Source: Clostridium sp. AF15-31 (GTDB lineage Bacteria; Bacillota; Clostridia; Lachnospirales; Lachnospiraceae). From it: a stretch of 64,000 nucleotides of DNA. The DNA is taken from NCBI RefSeq assembly GCF_003461625.1, contig NZ_QTXL01000002.1, positions 347,992-411,991 of the forward strand, given 5' to 3'. Of this stretch, positions 35,811-44,680 are shown piece by piece. The notes beneath the pieces are model-generated. The model saw nothing but the letters and a program-made list of their open reading frames with translations. It did no database searches and was not told the DNA's origin. Numbering within the stretch: position 1 is the stretch's first letter; every line of letters begins with the position of its first letter. Made by a program: the position numbers and the translations under genes.

Positions 35811-35888
35811 CAAAACTACCGTCCATCCGGCAGTCTGATCATAGCAGTTTCAACTGACGATCAAATCTGTATCCGAATAAACGGTAGT
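35811..35888 (-). terminator. branched terminator-like structure after patA
   Basis: ACTACCGT (35888-35881 on the minus strand) pairs with ACGGTAGT (35822-35815). Within it are CAGTT/AACTG and GATC/GATC pairings. On the minus strand it ends in TTTTGTTTT, about 90 nt after the patA stop. It is larger than an ordinary terminator, but the U-rich end favours that role. Confidence 0.55.
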
Positions 35889-35977
35889 CTTATATATACT
35901 TCGCACATTCTATGCATCCGAAAAATCATTGCCTATACTATGGTCAGATGATTTTCCATCACGATATACCGATGAAT

Positions 35978-37330
35978 TTACAGATTATATTCTTTCTTCG
36001 TATCAGCAAGTGCCGCATCCATACGCTCGATAACGGCTGCGATCTGTTCCTCTGTAATAACCGCTGTCGGCTCGAAACGGATACACTTGGAGTTTACAAG
36101 TGTTCCGGCTGTCATAACACCTCTTGAGAACAAGCCCTTTGCGATGCTGTAACCGATATCAGATGTAACGAACTCAACAGCAAGCATCAGACCTACGCCT
36201 CTGACATCATCGATGATCTCAGGATATTTTGCCTTCAGACTTTCAAGTCCTGCCTTTAAGATCTTACCTTTGCTTGCACACTGTCCTGGAATATCATTGT
36301 CGATCATGTATTTGATCGTTGCGATCGCTGCCGAACAACATACAGGGTTACCACCAAATGTAGGAGAACCAAGTAACCATGGGTTGTCGATCAACTGCTG
36401 TACCCACATGGATGGCTTACAGATAATACCTGTGATTGGCATGATACCACCACCAAATGCTTTACCGAATGTCATGATATCCGGTGTTACACCTTCTGCT
36501 TCGCATCTCCACATTGTACCGGTACGACCCATACCTGTCTGGATCTCATCAAAGATCAACGCTACACCATACTCATCACAGATCTGTCTTAACTCTGTCA
36601 GATATCCTTCCGGTGGAACGATAACACCAGCCTCGCCCTGAATTGGTTCAACGATCATGGCTGCAACCTTTTCACCAACAGCGATCAGGTTACGGATTGC
36701 CTTTCTTGCATCCTCTGCATTACCATATTCTACATGCTGTACCTGCTGTACCATAGGTGTATATGGAACTCTGTATGTATTCTTACCACCCATTGAGATT
36801 GCACCCATTGATTTACCATGGAATGCACCAACGGTTGAGATATACCATCTTCCGCCTGTTGCGATTCTGGCAAGCTTCAATGCCATTTCGACTGCCTCTG
36901 CACCACCATTTGTAAAGAAACAATACTGAAGATCACCCGGTGTGATATCTGCAACTGCCTTTGCAAGATATCCACGAAGCGGATCCAACAGCTCCTGTGA
37001 ATGAAGCGCCTGATGATCAAGCTGTGCCTTTACGGTATCAAGGATCTCCGGATTTCTATGACCACATGTATAAATACCGAAACCACCAAGACAGTCAATG
37101 AATTCTTCACCATATAAGCCATCACATACGCCGTCATGATCTTTCCACTCAAGCACTGCTGAGTTGGTAGATACTGACTTTCTGTATTTTAACCAGCCCG
37201 GGCTTACATAATTATCAAAATAATCTAATGTCTGTTCTGTCATTAATTTCTTTTCATCATCTGTTAATTCATCTGAATGGATATAACCAATTACCTTTTC
37301 CAAATCCTTACTTACCTGTTCATAACTCAT
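35978..37330 (-). CDS. patA: putrescine aminotransferase
   Basis: 450 residues. Class III PLP enzyme that moves an amino group of putrescine to 2-oxoglutarate, giving 4-aminobutanal. It follows the E. coli PatA/YgjG pattern closely: YVSPGWLKYRKSV near the N-terminus, EFIDCLGGFGIYTCGHRNP, LHSQELLDPLRGYLAK, GAFHGKSMGA, FDEIQTGMGRTG, the PLP-lysine in MTFGKAFGGGIMPI and SPTFGGNPVCCSAA. RBS AAGGAGG precedes the ATG. It has its own promoter and leader hairpin (37460-37539), separate from the aldehyde dehydrogenase gene upstream, which should take the next step to GABA. Confidence 0.92.
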   Translation of the reverse strand: MSYEQVSKDLEKVIGYIHSDELTDDEKKLMTEQTLDYFDNYVSPGWLKYRKSVSTNSAVLEWKDHDGVCDGLYGEEFIDCLGGFGIYTCGHRNPEILDTVKAQLDHQALHSQELLDPLRGYLAKAVADITPGDLQYCFFTNGGAEAVEMALKLARIATGGRWYISTVGAFHGKSMGAISMGGKNTYRVPYTPMVQQVQHVEYGNAEDARKAIRNLIAVGEKVAAMIVEPIQGEAGVIVPPEGYLTELRQICDEYGVALIFDEIQTGMGRTGTMWRCEAEGVTPDIMTFGKAFGGGIMPITGIICKPSMWVQQLIDNPWLLGSPTFGGNPVCCSAAIATIKYMIDNDIPGQCASKGKILKAGLESLKAKYPEIIDDVRGVGLMLAVEFVTSDIGYSIAKGLFSRGVMTAGTLVNSKCIRFEPTAVITEEQIAAVIERMDAALADTKKEYNL

Positions 37331-37459
37331 ATTAAAATCCTCCTTAAAATATATTCGTGTTATAATGTGTCTGTCTGATCCTGTATGTTACCTAACACAA
37401 CCTTTCCATGAACATTTACAATCATTGATTGAAGTATAAATTTTACGGCCATTAAACTG

Positions 37460-37539
37460 AAAAAAAGGAGCCTGTGACCTGTTCACAAGCTCCTTTGCTT
37501 CTATGTCTGTATATTATCGTATCTCATGCTCTTTTTCAA
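37460..37539 (-). promoter_or_regulatory. patA promoter and leader terminator (putative attenuator)
   Basis: On the minus strand TTGAAA (37539-37534) and TAATAT (37516-37511) are 17 nt apart. The transcript would start near 37504 and within about 10 nt enter AAGCAAAGGAGC, the 5' arm of a hairpin (stem GGAGCTTGTGA/TCACAGGCTCC) that ends in seven U at 37466-37460. The start codon is 130 nt further on. The preceding aldehyde dehydrogenase gene has its own terminator at 37708-37746, so this hairpin belongs to the patA leader. The remainder of 37331-37755 shows nothing else clear. Confidence 0.6.
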
Positions 37540-37707
37540 TTACTAATTTATACCATTTATCTACCATTTATCTATTATATATAATTAAATATAAGTATAT
37601 TTAGCTCATATAACTGACTTGTAATTCCATCGTCATACCTCTATCGAAGTATCATTTTCTACCCTATTTCTGTTATTCGCCAAATCATTCGGTATTTGAA
37701 ACGCATT

Positions 37708-37746
37708 AAAAAACCGCCCACCTTCATTTTTCAGAAAGTGAACGGT
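37708..37746 (-). terminator. terminator of the aldehyde dehydrogenase gene
   Basis: Minus strand ACCGTTCACTT pairs with AAGGTGGGCGGT (several G-U pairs), followed by six U, starting about 10 nt after the stop codon. Confidence 0.75.
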
Positions 37747-37755
37747 CTGTTTTAT

Positions 37756-39234
37756 CTAGTGTTCATACCAGCCTACAATACCCGGGTTCAAATTGATATT
37801 GATCTGCTTAACCTCCTGATATTCCTCAATACCATGAACGCCAAGCTCTCTGCCGATACCGCTCATCTTATAGCCGCCCCAAGGTGCTTCATTGAAGGTT
37901 GGGTTGTAGCAGTTGATCCATGTGATACCTGCGCGAAGCTCACTGATCACACGATGTGCTCTGGTTATATCGGAAGTAAATACAGCTCCGGCAAGACCAT
38001 ATACGGTATCATTTGCCATCGCAATCGCTTCTTTCTCTGTCTTAAAGGTCTGGATGCTGACAACCGGACCAAAGATCTCCTCACGGACAATCTTCATATC
38101 CGAAGTACAATTATCAAAGATCGTTGGACGTACAAAGTAGCCCTTTGCACATTCTCCTTCTGTATAACGCTCACCACCTGTTACAAGTGTTGCGCCTTCC
38201 TCGATACCACTCTTTATGTAAGACAGAACTTTCTCCATATCCTTTTCCGTAATGACAGGTCCGATATCCGGATTGTTCACAGGATTGCCGATCGTCATGG
38301 CTTCCGCCTTTTTCTTTAATCTGGCAACAAACTCATCATGGATACTTTCTTCTATAATGATTCTTGATCCTGCGGAACATACCTCGCCCTGATTGAAGAA
38401 AATACCGATCATTGCCCATTCTACAGCACCATCCAGATCTGCATCTGCGAAAATGACATTTGGGGATTTACCACCAAGCTCCAGTCCGATCTTCTTCACA
38501 TTTGTAGCTGCTGCTTTCATCAGACTTTGACCGACTCTGGTACTTCCGGTAAATGTGATCATATCAACATCGGTATTCTCGCCCATTTCCGTTCCGACCT
38601 CAGCATCACCCTGTAACAGATTGACGCAGCCCTTCGGAAGTCCTGTTTCTTCAAAGATCTCGAATAACCGGATTGTTGAAAGCGGAGCCTTTGGACTTGG
38701 TTTAAACACGATACTGTTTCCTGCTGCAAGTGCAGGAGCCAGCTTCCAGACAGACATCAAAAACGGATAATTCCATGGAGTGATCTGCGCACAGACACCG
38801 ACCGGCTCTCTGGTCTCATATGAATGCATCTTGCCAAATCCATCATTTACCTCATATACACCACCATGCGGAGTCTTGCAAAGACCTGCGTAATAACGGA
38901 AGCAATGAATACCATCACTGATATCTCCTTCTGCTTCACGAAGCGGCTTACCATTATCCAGAGTATCCAGCATTGCCAGTTCATCGGCATATTTGTCGAT
39001 CAGATCTGCGATCTTTAGAATCATATCACTTCTGGTCTGGGAATCCATATCACGCCACTCTCTTGTCTGGTAAAATGATTTCTTTGCCGCAGCGATCGCA
39101 CGTCTGGTATCTTCTACACTGCTTTCATAGACCTGCGCGAGCACTTCTCCGGTCGCCGGATTGATAACGTCAAACGGCTTTTCCATACTTCCTGTTACCC
39201 ACTCACCATCAATATACATCTTTTTTGGTTCCAT
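37756..39234 (-). CDS. NAD-dependent aldehyde dehydrogenase (probable 4-aminobutanal dehydrogenase)
   Basis: 492 residues. ALDH superfamily with the complete active site: SGAE-type segment GLELGGKSPNV (catalytic Glu), FNQGEVCSAGSRI (catalytic Cys) and GPVVSIQTF. The N-terminus YIDGEWV then INPATGEVLAQV is typical of the betaine-aldehyde/aminoaldehyde group. Lying between potD and patA, its likely substrate is the 4-aminobutanal made by PatA, giving GABA; this is inference from context. RBS AGGAGGAG precedes the ATG. It is the last gene before a terminator. Confidence 0.9.
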   Translation of the reverse strand: MEPKKMYIDGEWVTGSMEKPFDVINPATGEVLAQVYESSVEDTRRAIAAAKKSFYQTREWRDMDSQTRSDMILKIADLIDKYADELAMLDTLDNGKPLREAEGDISDGIHCFRYYAGLCKTPHGGVYEVNDGFGKMHSYETREPVGVCAQITPWNYPFLMSVWKLAPALAAGNSIVFKPSPKAPLSTIRLFEIFEETGLPKGCVNLLQGDAEVGTEMGENTDVDMITFTGSTRVGQSLMKAAATNVKKIGLELGGKSPNVIFADADLDGAVEWAMIGIFFNQGEVCSAGSRIIIEESIHDEFVARLKKKAEAMTIGNPVNNPDIGPVITEKDMEKVLSYIKSGIEEGATLVTGGERYTEGECAKGYFVRPTIFDNCTSDMKIVREEIFGPVVSIQTFKTEKEAIAMANDTVYGLAGAVFTSDITRAHRVISELRAGITWINCYNPTFNEAPWGGYKMSGIGRELGVHGIEEYQEVKQININLNPGIVGWYEH

Positions 39235-39285
39235 ATATCTTACTCCTCCTGATCAACTTTTTTGTCTGCCTTTTGCCGTTTTGTA

Positions 39286-40350
39286 TTACTGCTTTAATTT
39301 GTTCCACATATCGTTGTAAACAGTCAATGTATCTGTATCAAGATTTCCAACAAATTCACCTTTTTCAAATACCTCAACCGGTACATTCTTTGCTTCATTG
39401 TTCCTGTAATCTTCATTTGCCTCCACTGCAGTTGCATTCGCATTCAGATATGGGTATTCCGCCATAACCTTTGTAGCAACATCCGGATCACACATATAGT
39501 TGATGAATTTCATTGCATTATCATAGTTCTTGGCACCCTTTGCGATTGCCCAGTTATCAATGAATTTATATGCGCCCTCTTCAGGGAATACAATCTTGAT
39601 CGATGGGTTCTCATCCATAGCAAGCGCTACTTCAGCAGCCCAGCAGTAACCAACATTACAATCTCCGCTGATCAGAGATGACTTTGGACTGTCACTGTCA
39701 TATACTGCGATATTGTCCTTTAATGTCAGAAGCTTCGTTTCAACCTCGGCAAGCTTTGCTGTATCTGTTTCATTCATGCTGAGTCCCATGCTTCTCTCCG
39801 TCATACCGATAACTGCTCTGTAGTCATCCAGTGCTACGATCTGTCCTTTTAATGAAGGATCAAAGAGATCTGCATATCCCTTAATATCTGTTGATACCTT
39901 GTCGGTGTTGACTGCGATCGCTGCCACACCACCCTGATAAGGAACGGAGTAGACATTGCCCGGATCATATACAGGATCCAGATACTGACTACCAATATTT
40001 GACAGATTGGTAAGTGCATCCTGATCCAACTTCTCAAGCATTCCCTGAGCGATCATGGATTCTACCATATAGTCACTCGGCTGTACGATATCATAAGTTC
40101 CTTCATCCTCTGATTTTACCTTTGCAAGCATATCCTCATTGGATGAGAATGTTGATACATTTACTTTGATTCCATATTCTTTTTCAAAATCCTTAATTAC
40201 TTCATCCGGTACATACTCTGTCCAGATGAACAGGTTTAACTCTCCGTTTGTACTGTCTGCTTTCTTACCACAGCCGGTGATATTTACTGCTGTCATTGCA
40301 AGAACAAGTGATAATGCAATACTTACTGCTCTTTTTCTGTTTTTCTTCAT
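39286..40350 (-). CDS. potD: spermidine/putrescine-binding lipoprotein
   Basis: 354 residues. Lipoprotein signal with lipobox ITGC, Cys27. The mature protein is a periplasmic-type solute-binding protein of the PotD group: LNLFIWTEYVPDEVIKDFEK, the YDIVQPSDYMVESM pattern, VPYQGGVAAIAVNTDK, CWAAEVALAMDENP and a C-terminal FINYMCDPDVA. It captures polyamines outside the cell and hands them to PotBC. It is the fourth gene of the pot operon, 74 nt after potC. Confidence 0.92.
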   Translation of the reverse strand: MKKNRKRAVSIALSLVLAMTAVNITGCGKKADSTNGELNLFIWTEYVPDEVIKDFEKEYGIKVNVSTFSSNEDMLAKVKSEDEGTYDIVQPSDYMVESMIAQGMLEKLDQDALTNLSNIGSQYLDPVYDPGNVYSVPYQGGVAAIAVNTDKVSTDIKGYADLFDPSLKGQIVALDDYRAVIGMTERSMGLSMNETDTAKLAEVETKLLTLKDNIAVYDSDSPKSSLISGDCNVGYCWAAEVALAMDENPSIKIVFPEEGAYKFIDNWAIAKGAKNYDNAMKFINYMCDPDVATKVMAEYPYLNANATAVEANEDYRNNEAKNVPVEVFEKGEFVGNLDTDTLTVYNDMWNKLKQ

Positions 40351-40424
40351 AATTATGTCTCCCTTCTACTCTTGAACCTTGTTCGGTTACTTCTATAAAT
40401 TGTTTACTGTTTCATTCTATACAG

Positions 40425-41225
40425 CTACTGTTTTTTCTTCTTAAACAGATTGCCCTGAGTCAGGACAACAAAGATGATCGTGCCTGCTAAGATCAGCGCT
40501 GATAATGCATTTACATCAGGTGCTACTCCACTCTTAATACTTGCCATAACCTGTAACGGATAAGTCATCGTATTACCATTTACAAAGTAGCTTATGATAA
40601 CGTCATCAATCGATAACGTAAATGCCAGTAATGCACCGGCTGTAATGCCGGGTCTTAAAACCGGAAGTGTGATCTCCCAGAATGTACGAATGCGGTTAGC
40701 TCCCAGATCCATACTTGCTTCTTCGATCGAAATATCGTAGCCGGATAATCTTGCCCTGACATTGAAGATAACATATGGCACACAGAAGGTGATATGTGCA
40801 ATGATCAATGTAAGCATACCTCTTGGGATCGAGACCTTTGCGAATACCGTAAGTAAGGATATACCCATTACAATCTCAGGAATAACGACCGGGATATACA
40901 AAAGTCCGTCTATGATCCCTTTTCCTTTGAATTTATATTTGTAAATTCCGATCGCACCAAGCGTACCTATAATCGTTGAAAGTACAGTTGTGACCAATGC
41001 TATGATCATCGTATTGCCAAAGGATGTAAGAAGCGACTGATTTTCAAACAATTTCACATACCAGTCAAATGTAAATCCCTTCCAGGTCAGATATGGTTTT
41101 GATGTCGTTGCATTAAAGGAATTCACTACAACAACTGCAATCGGCATAAACAATACAATATAAATCAGAGAACAAAAGATCTTTGAAAGAATACTCTTTG
41201 TTCTTACTTTTGCTTTTCTGCTCAT
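40425..41225 (-). CDS. potC: polyamine ABC transporter permease PotC
   Basis: 266 residues with six transmembrane helices (for example IFCSLIYIVLFMPIAVVVV). The ATPase-contact EAA loop reads EEASMDLGANRIRTFWEIT-LP, and the DDVIISYFVNG segment is typical of PotC. It pairs with PotB to form the channel. The start overlaps the Shine-Dalgarno region just after the potB stop, indicating coupled translation. Confidence 0.93.
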   Translation of the reverse strand: MSRKAKVRTKSILSKIFCSLIYIVLFMPIAVVVVNSFNATTSKPYLTWKGFTFDWYVKLFENQSLLTSFGNTMIIALVTTVLSTIIGTLGAIGIYKYKFKGKGIIDGLLYIPVVIPEIVMGISLLTVFAKVSIPRGMLTLIIAHITFCVPYVIFNVRARLSGYDISIEEASMDLGANRIRTFWEITLPVLRPGITAGALLAFTLSIDDVIISYFVNGNTMTYPLQVMASIKSGVAPDVNALSALILAGTIIFVVLTQGNLFKKKKQ

Positions 41226-41228
41226 CGT

Positions 41229-42095
41229 TTACACCCCCAGACTATCCATATCGCCGCCTGTCTTCTGGTACAGTTTGACGAGGATCAATGTGACAACAAT
41301 TAATATGATGGATAAGGCTGCACCAAGAGGCCAGTTATTTCCACTCTTGAACTGGCGCTCGATCAGGTTACCAATAACATCTGCATTTCCACCACCTAAG
41401 ATATTCGATACAAAGAAATATCCAAGACATGGGATAAATACCATGATACAGCCGGAGAAAATTCCGCTGGCTGTCAGCGGCAGGATCACTTCAAAGAAAG
41501 TCCGCCAGCCCTTAGCTCCAAGATCAGAGGAAGCCTCCAGTAAAGTATGATCCAGCTTGCCGATCGCGGTATAAAGCGGAAGTACCATAAATGGGAACAG
41601 GCAGTACACCATACCAAATACGGTAGTTCCCTGATTATATAAGAGGTTCAATGGCTCTGATATCAGATGCAGCTTCATAAGCACGGTATTCAACCAGCCG
41701 GATGAACCAAGGAATGTCTTCCATCCATAGATACGGATCAGTGAATTCGTCCAGAACGGAATGATAACCAGCATATATAATAGATTCTTTGATCTGCTCT
41801 TTGTCCTTGCAATAATATAGGTAAACGGATATGCAAGCACGATACAGATCACGGTTGTAAGTAATGCGATCACAAGTGACTGAACATAGATCTTAATATA
41901 AGAACTGTCCACCAGATGTTTGTAATTATCGAATGTGAACTGAAATGTTACATTGTAATACTGATCAATACTGCAAAAACTCATGACCAGTATATAGATG
42001 AGTGGAACTGCTACCAACAGGATCAACCATAAGGTCACCGGCCCTACCATGATCGTTGCCGGAAGTGTCTTTTCTCTGAATCTCTTTTTATTCAT
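41229..42095 (-). CDS. potB: polyamine ABC transporter permease PotB
   Basis: 288 residues from the ATG at 42095; AAGGAGG overlaps the potA stop, and an in-frame GTG at 42104 would sit inside that site. Six transmembrane helices, EAA loop EASSDLGAKGWRTFFEVILP, and FWTNSLIRIYGWK as in PotB. Forms the permease with PotC. Confidence 0.93.
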   Translation of the reverse strand: MNKKRFREKTLPATIMVGPVTLWLILLVAVPLIYILVMSFCSIDQYYNVTFQFTFDNYKHLVDSSYIKIYVQSLVIALLTTVICIVLAYPFTYIIARTKSRSKNLLYMLVIIPFWTNSLIRIYGWKTFLGSSGWLNTVLMKLHLISEPLNLLYNQGTTVFGMVYCLFPFMVLPLYTAIGKLDHTLLEASSDLGAKGWRTFFEVILPLTASGIFSGCIMVFIPCLGYFFVSNILGGGNADVIGNLIERQFKSGNNWPLGAALSIILIVVTLILVKLYQKTGGDMDSLGV

Positions 42096-42108
42096 ATCAA
42101 ACACCTCC

Positions 42109-43245
42109 TTATGCCAGTGTTATATTTTCCATACTCTGATAGAAGCTGTTATCCAGACTGTGGATCAATACCGCATCCTCCGGATTCCAGCAGATAAATA
42201 CTTTGTCACCGGATTTTGGAAGTTCTTCGCCTGCCAGACGTTCCATCTTTACTTCATTTCCATTTGGAAGAACCGCCAGACATTTGACGACTGAGCCAAC
42301 ATAGATATAATCCTTGACCAGTGCCGGTACGCTGAAGCCCTCTACCGGTTCTGCCGAAAAATGAAGCTTTTCCGGTCGAACAGAAACAGTTACAAATTCA
42401 CCAACTGAAAATCCGGTGTTCTTTTCCTCTGTCTCGGTCACGGAGCCGGAGGTTGTTACATCTCCATTTTCAATTCCTATAACCGCTTTTCCGTTTACGA
42501 TCGATTTGATCGTTCCGTCAAATACGTTTGTCTCTCCGATGAAGGTTGCTACAAACTTGGTTGCCGGTCTTTCATAGATGTCTGTCGGTGATCCGATCTG
42601 ATCCATGACACCATCATGCATAATAGCTATCCTGTCGCTCATCGTAAGCGCTTCTTCCTGATCATGTGTAACATAGATAAATGTGATATGTAATTTCTTC
42701 TGCAACCGTTTCAGTTCCAGCTGCATCTGTTTTCTAAGCTTCAGATCCAATGCACCAAGTGGCTCATCCAACAGCAGAACCTTCGGACGATTGATCAACG
42801 CTCTTGCAATCGCAACTCGCTGCTTCTGTCCACCGGACAACTGACTTGGATACCGCTTCTCAAATCCGGATAACTGAACCATCTCTAACATCTCCGTTAC
42901 CCGTTCTTTGATCTCTTTCTTTGGAACCTTTTTCATCTTAAGGCCATATGCTACGTTGTCATATATGGTCTTATGTGGAAATAAAGCGTAACTCTGAAAG
43001 ACAGTGTTTACATTTCTCTCAAATGGCTCTTTATCTTCAATCGGCTCACCTTCTACCTGAATGGAACCTGTCGTCGGTTCTTCAAATCCTGCGATCATAC
43101 GAAGCGTTGTCGTCTTGCCGCATCCGGATGATCCAAGCAATGTCAGGAACTCGCCTTCCTCTACCTGCAGATTCAGATCTTTTACAACATGATTTGTTCC
43201 GTATATTTTATTTACGTCTTTGATATCAACTATAACATTTGCCAA
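42109..43245 (-). CDS. potA: polyamine ABC transporter ATP-binding protein PotA
   Basis: 378 residues. Walker A LLGSSGCGKTTTL, Q-loop QSYALFPH, signature LSGGQKQRVAIARAL, Walker B VLLLDEPLGALD and H-loop YVTHDQEEALTMSD. A C-terminal TOBE domain (about 290-370) is present, as in PotA. The start is TTG, preceded by GAGGTGAT; the nearest ATG upstream is in another frame. It is 27 nt after the P-II gene and the first transporter gene of the operon. Confidence 0.93.
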   Translation of the reverse strand: MANVIVDIKDVNKIYGTNHVVKDLNLQVEEGEFLTLLGSSGCGKTTTLRMIAGFEEPTTGSIQVEGEPIEDKEPFERNVNTVFQSYALFPHKTIYDNVAYGLKMKKVPKKEIKERVTEMLEMVQLSGFEKRYPSQLSGGQKQRVAIARALINRPKVLLLDEPLGALDLKLRKQMQLELKRLQKKLHITFIYVTHDQEEALTMSDRIAIMHDGVMDQIGSPTDIYERPATKFVATFIGETNVFDGTIKSIVNGKAVIGIENGDVTTSGSVTETEEKNTGFSVGEFVTVSVRPEKLHFSAEPVEGFSVPALVKDYIYVGSVVKCLAVLPNGNEVKMERLAGEELPKSGDKVFICWNPEDAVLIHSLDNSFYQSMENITLA

Positions 43246-43272
43246 ATCATATCACCTCTTTTTCAAATTTCT

Positions 43273-43620
43273 CTATAATGCTTTTTCTCCTCGTTCACCG
43301 GTACGGATTCGTATAGCCTCTTCGATATTTCGAATGAAGATCTTACCATCTCCGACATGTCCGGTAGCTACCTTTTCTCTGACATCCAGAATAATCTGTT
43401 CTACCTTGGAATCTTCAACTACTACTTCAACTCTTACTTTTGGAAGAAGATTGATCGTAGTTTTAAAGCCTTTAATCTCATTTACGCCCTCAACAGTTCC
43501 TTTCTGTGTTCCGCATCCCATAACGGTTGAGATCGTCATACCACCACAATTCTTCTCATCCAATATGCTTTTTAATACTTCCAGCTTTTCCGGTCTGATT
43601 ATTAATATGATTTCTTTCAT
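43273..43620 (-). CDS. P-II family nitrogen regulatory protein with divergent T-loop
   Basis: 115 residues from the ATG at 43620 (GGAGGAAG upstream). P-II proteins bind ATP/ADP and 2-oxoglutarate and control partners through the T-loop. The N-terminal MKEIILIIRPEKLEVLKSIL, GCGTQKG (Gln39) and the B-loop ATGHVGDGKIFI are recognisable. The T-loop, TVEGVNEIKGFKTTINLLPK, is about three residues longer than that of GlnB/GlnK and has no tyrosine, so uridylylation at Tyr51 is impossible. It stands directly before potABCD in the same transcription unit, suggesting it senses energy/nitrogen state for polyamine uptake. That role is inference. Confidence 0.85.
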   Translation of the reverse strand: MKEIILIIRPEKLEVLKSILDEKNCGGMTISTVMGCGTQKGTVEGVNEIKGFKTTINLLPKVRVEVVVEDSKVEQIILDVREKVATGHVGDGKIFIRNIEEAIRIRTGERGEKAL

Positions 43621-43659
43621 TCTTTCTTCCTCCAATCTGCAACATACAACTAATATAAC

Positions 43660-43735
43660 AAAAAAGAGCTGTTCATCTCTGAACAGCTCCTTTGCTTGTT
43701 AACGAAAATATACTACTTTCAAATTAATTCTTCAA
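43660..43735 (-). promoter_or_regulatory. promoter and leader terminator (putative attenuator) of the P-II/pot operon
   Basis: On the minus strand TTGAAG (43735-43730) and TATATT (43712-43707) are 17 nt apart. Transcription would begin near 43700, immediately before AAGCAAAGGAGC and a hairpin (AGCTGTTCA/TGAACAGCT, loop GAGA) ending in six U at 43665-43660. The P-II start is 40 nt beyond. The promoter lies after the luxR stop, so the hairpin is in the leader of the P-II operon, although it could also end luxR transcripts. The 5' arm matches that of the patA leader (AAGCAAAGGAGCT). Confidence 0.6.
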
Positions 43736-43777
43736 TAGAACAGGATTACCATTTTTCTACTACTTTTATAGTACTAA

Positions 43778-44527
43778 CTACTCTTTTTCTTTAATCAGTT
43801 TAAACATCTGAACACGATTTCGAATTCCCAGTTTCCGGTAAATATTTAAAATATGCTTCTTTAGTGTATTTACCGTTATGGATAAATGGTCACAGATCTC
43901 CGTATTCTCCATTCCCTGCAGCAAAAGCTGCAATATGGTCTGCTCCCGCTTCGTCAGATCATAGGTCTTTACTGCCTGTGTCAGCGTCAGTTTCTCCTGA
44001 CTGGTCATCTGATTGTTTCTGTCCTGTGACAACCGGTATGCCATATGATCTTTAAGCATATCCATCAGGAATACATCTTCATATGTAAAGTCTTCTTTAC
44101 CAATCGTCCTATATAGTGTCACCACGCCCAGAAAATGTTTGTTCCGTCCAAATATCATTTGTAACGCATAATGCCAGTTATTTGGCTTATATACTCTTTG
44201 ATAATATTCTGTTTGAACTCTTTTCTCATCAGATATGATATCAGTTTCCCGGTATACCATACTCCTGCCACTGAACATAATACCACGGCTGTAATCCATA
44301 TTCTCATAAATATCTGACAAGTCTTCATCACAGTTAAGGAATACCGGACGTTCCAGATTTTCTTTCTCATTTGATGATGCCAGATAAAAATCTGCACTAT
44401 CAAAATCTATGACGGTCTTGATCTGTTCCAGAAACTGTGTCCGCATGGCATCAAAATCACCGGTTGTGTAAATCTTGTATATGATACTGTTCATGACCAG
44501 CCAGTCATTTGTTTCAAGGGTCTTCAC
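43778..44527 (-). CDS. LuxR-type regulator with GAF-like sensor
   Basis: 249 residues from the GTG at 44527, chosen because GGGAGGTGG lies upstream and because the longer frame runs through a leader hairpin. The N-terminal 170 or so residues look like a GAF/PAS-type sensor (FLEQIKTVIDFDSADFYLAS, then LGVVTLYRTIG). The C-terminal LuxR HTH has LTKREQTILQLLLQGMENTEIC and TVNTLKKHILNIYRKLGIRN. First gene of the polyamine locus, with its own promoter and leader hairpin; it probably regulates the pot/pat genes. The ligand is unknown. Confidence 0.85.
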   Translation of the reverse strand: MKTLETNDWLVMNSIIYKIYTTGDFDAMRTQFLEQIKTVIDFDSADFYLASSNEKENLERPVFLNCDEDLSDIYENMDYSRGIMFSGRSMVYRETDIISDEKRVQTEYYQRVYKPNNWHYALQMIFGRNKHFLGVVTLYRTIGKEDFTYEDVFLMDMLKDHMAYRLSQDRNNQMTSQEKLTLTQAVKTYDLTKREQTILQLLLQGMENTEICDHLSITVNTLKKHILNIYRKLGIRNRVQMFKLIKEKE

Positions 44528-44558
44528 CAGTTTCCACCTCCCTTGTATTTCATAAAAC

Positions 44559-44652
44559 AAAAAAAGTACGCAACCGATGTAACACACCCTTGCGTACTTA
44601 TTTTTTACTATTCTGTTGGTACGAAGTATAGCACAAAAAGATGATTTGTCAA
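44559..44652 (-). promoter_or_regulatory. luxR promoter and leader terminator (putative attenuator)
   Basis: On the minus strand TTGACA (44652-44647) and TATACT (44630-44625) are 16 nt apart, a strong sigma-A promoter. About 25 nt into the transcript a hairpin AAGTACGCAA/TTGCGTACTT forms (44599-44564), followed by seven U to 44559. The gene start is about 30 nt further. An early-leader sequence CGTACCAAC could pair with the 3' arm as a competing structure. Confidence 0.65.
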
Positions 44653-44680
44653 GCAATTATCTTTTTTTGTAAATTATCAG

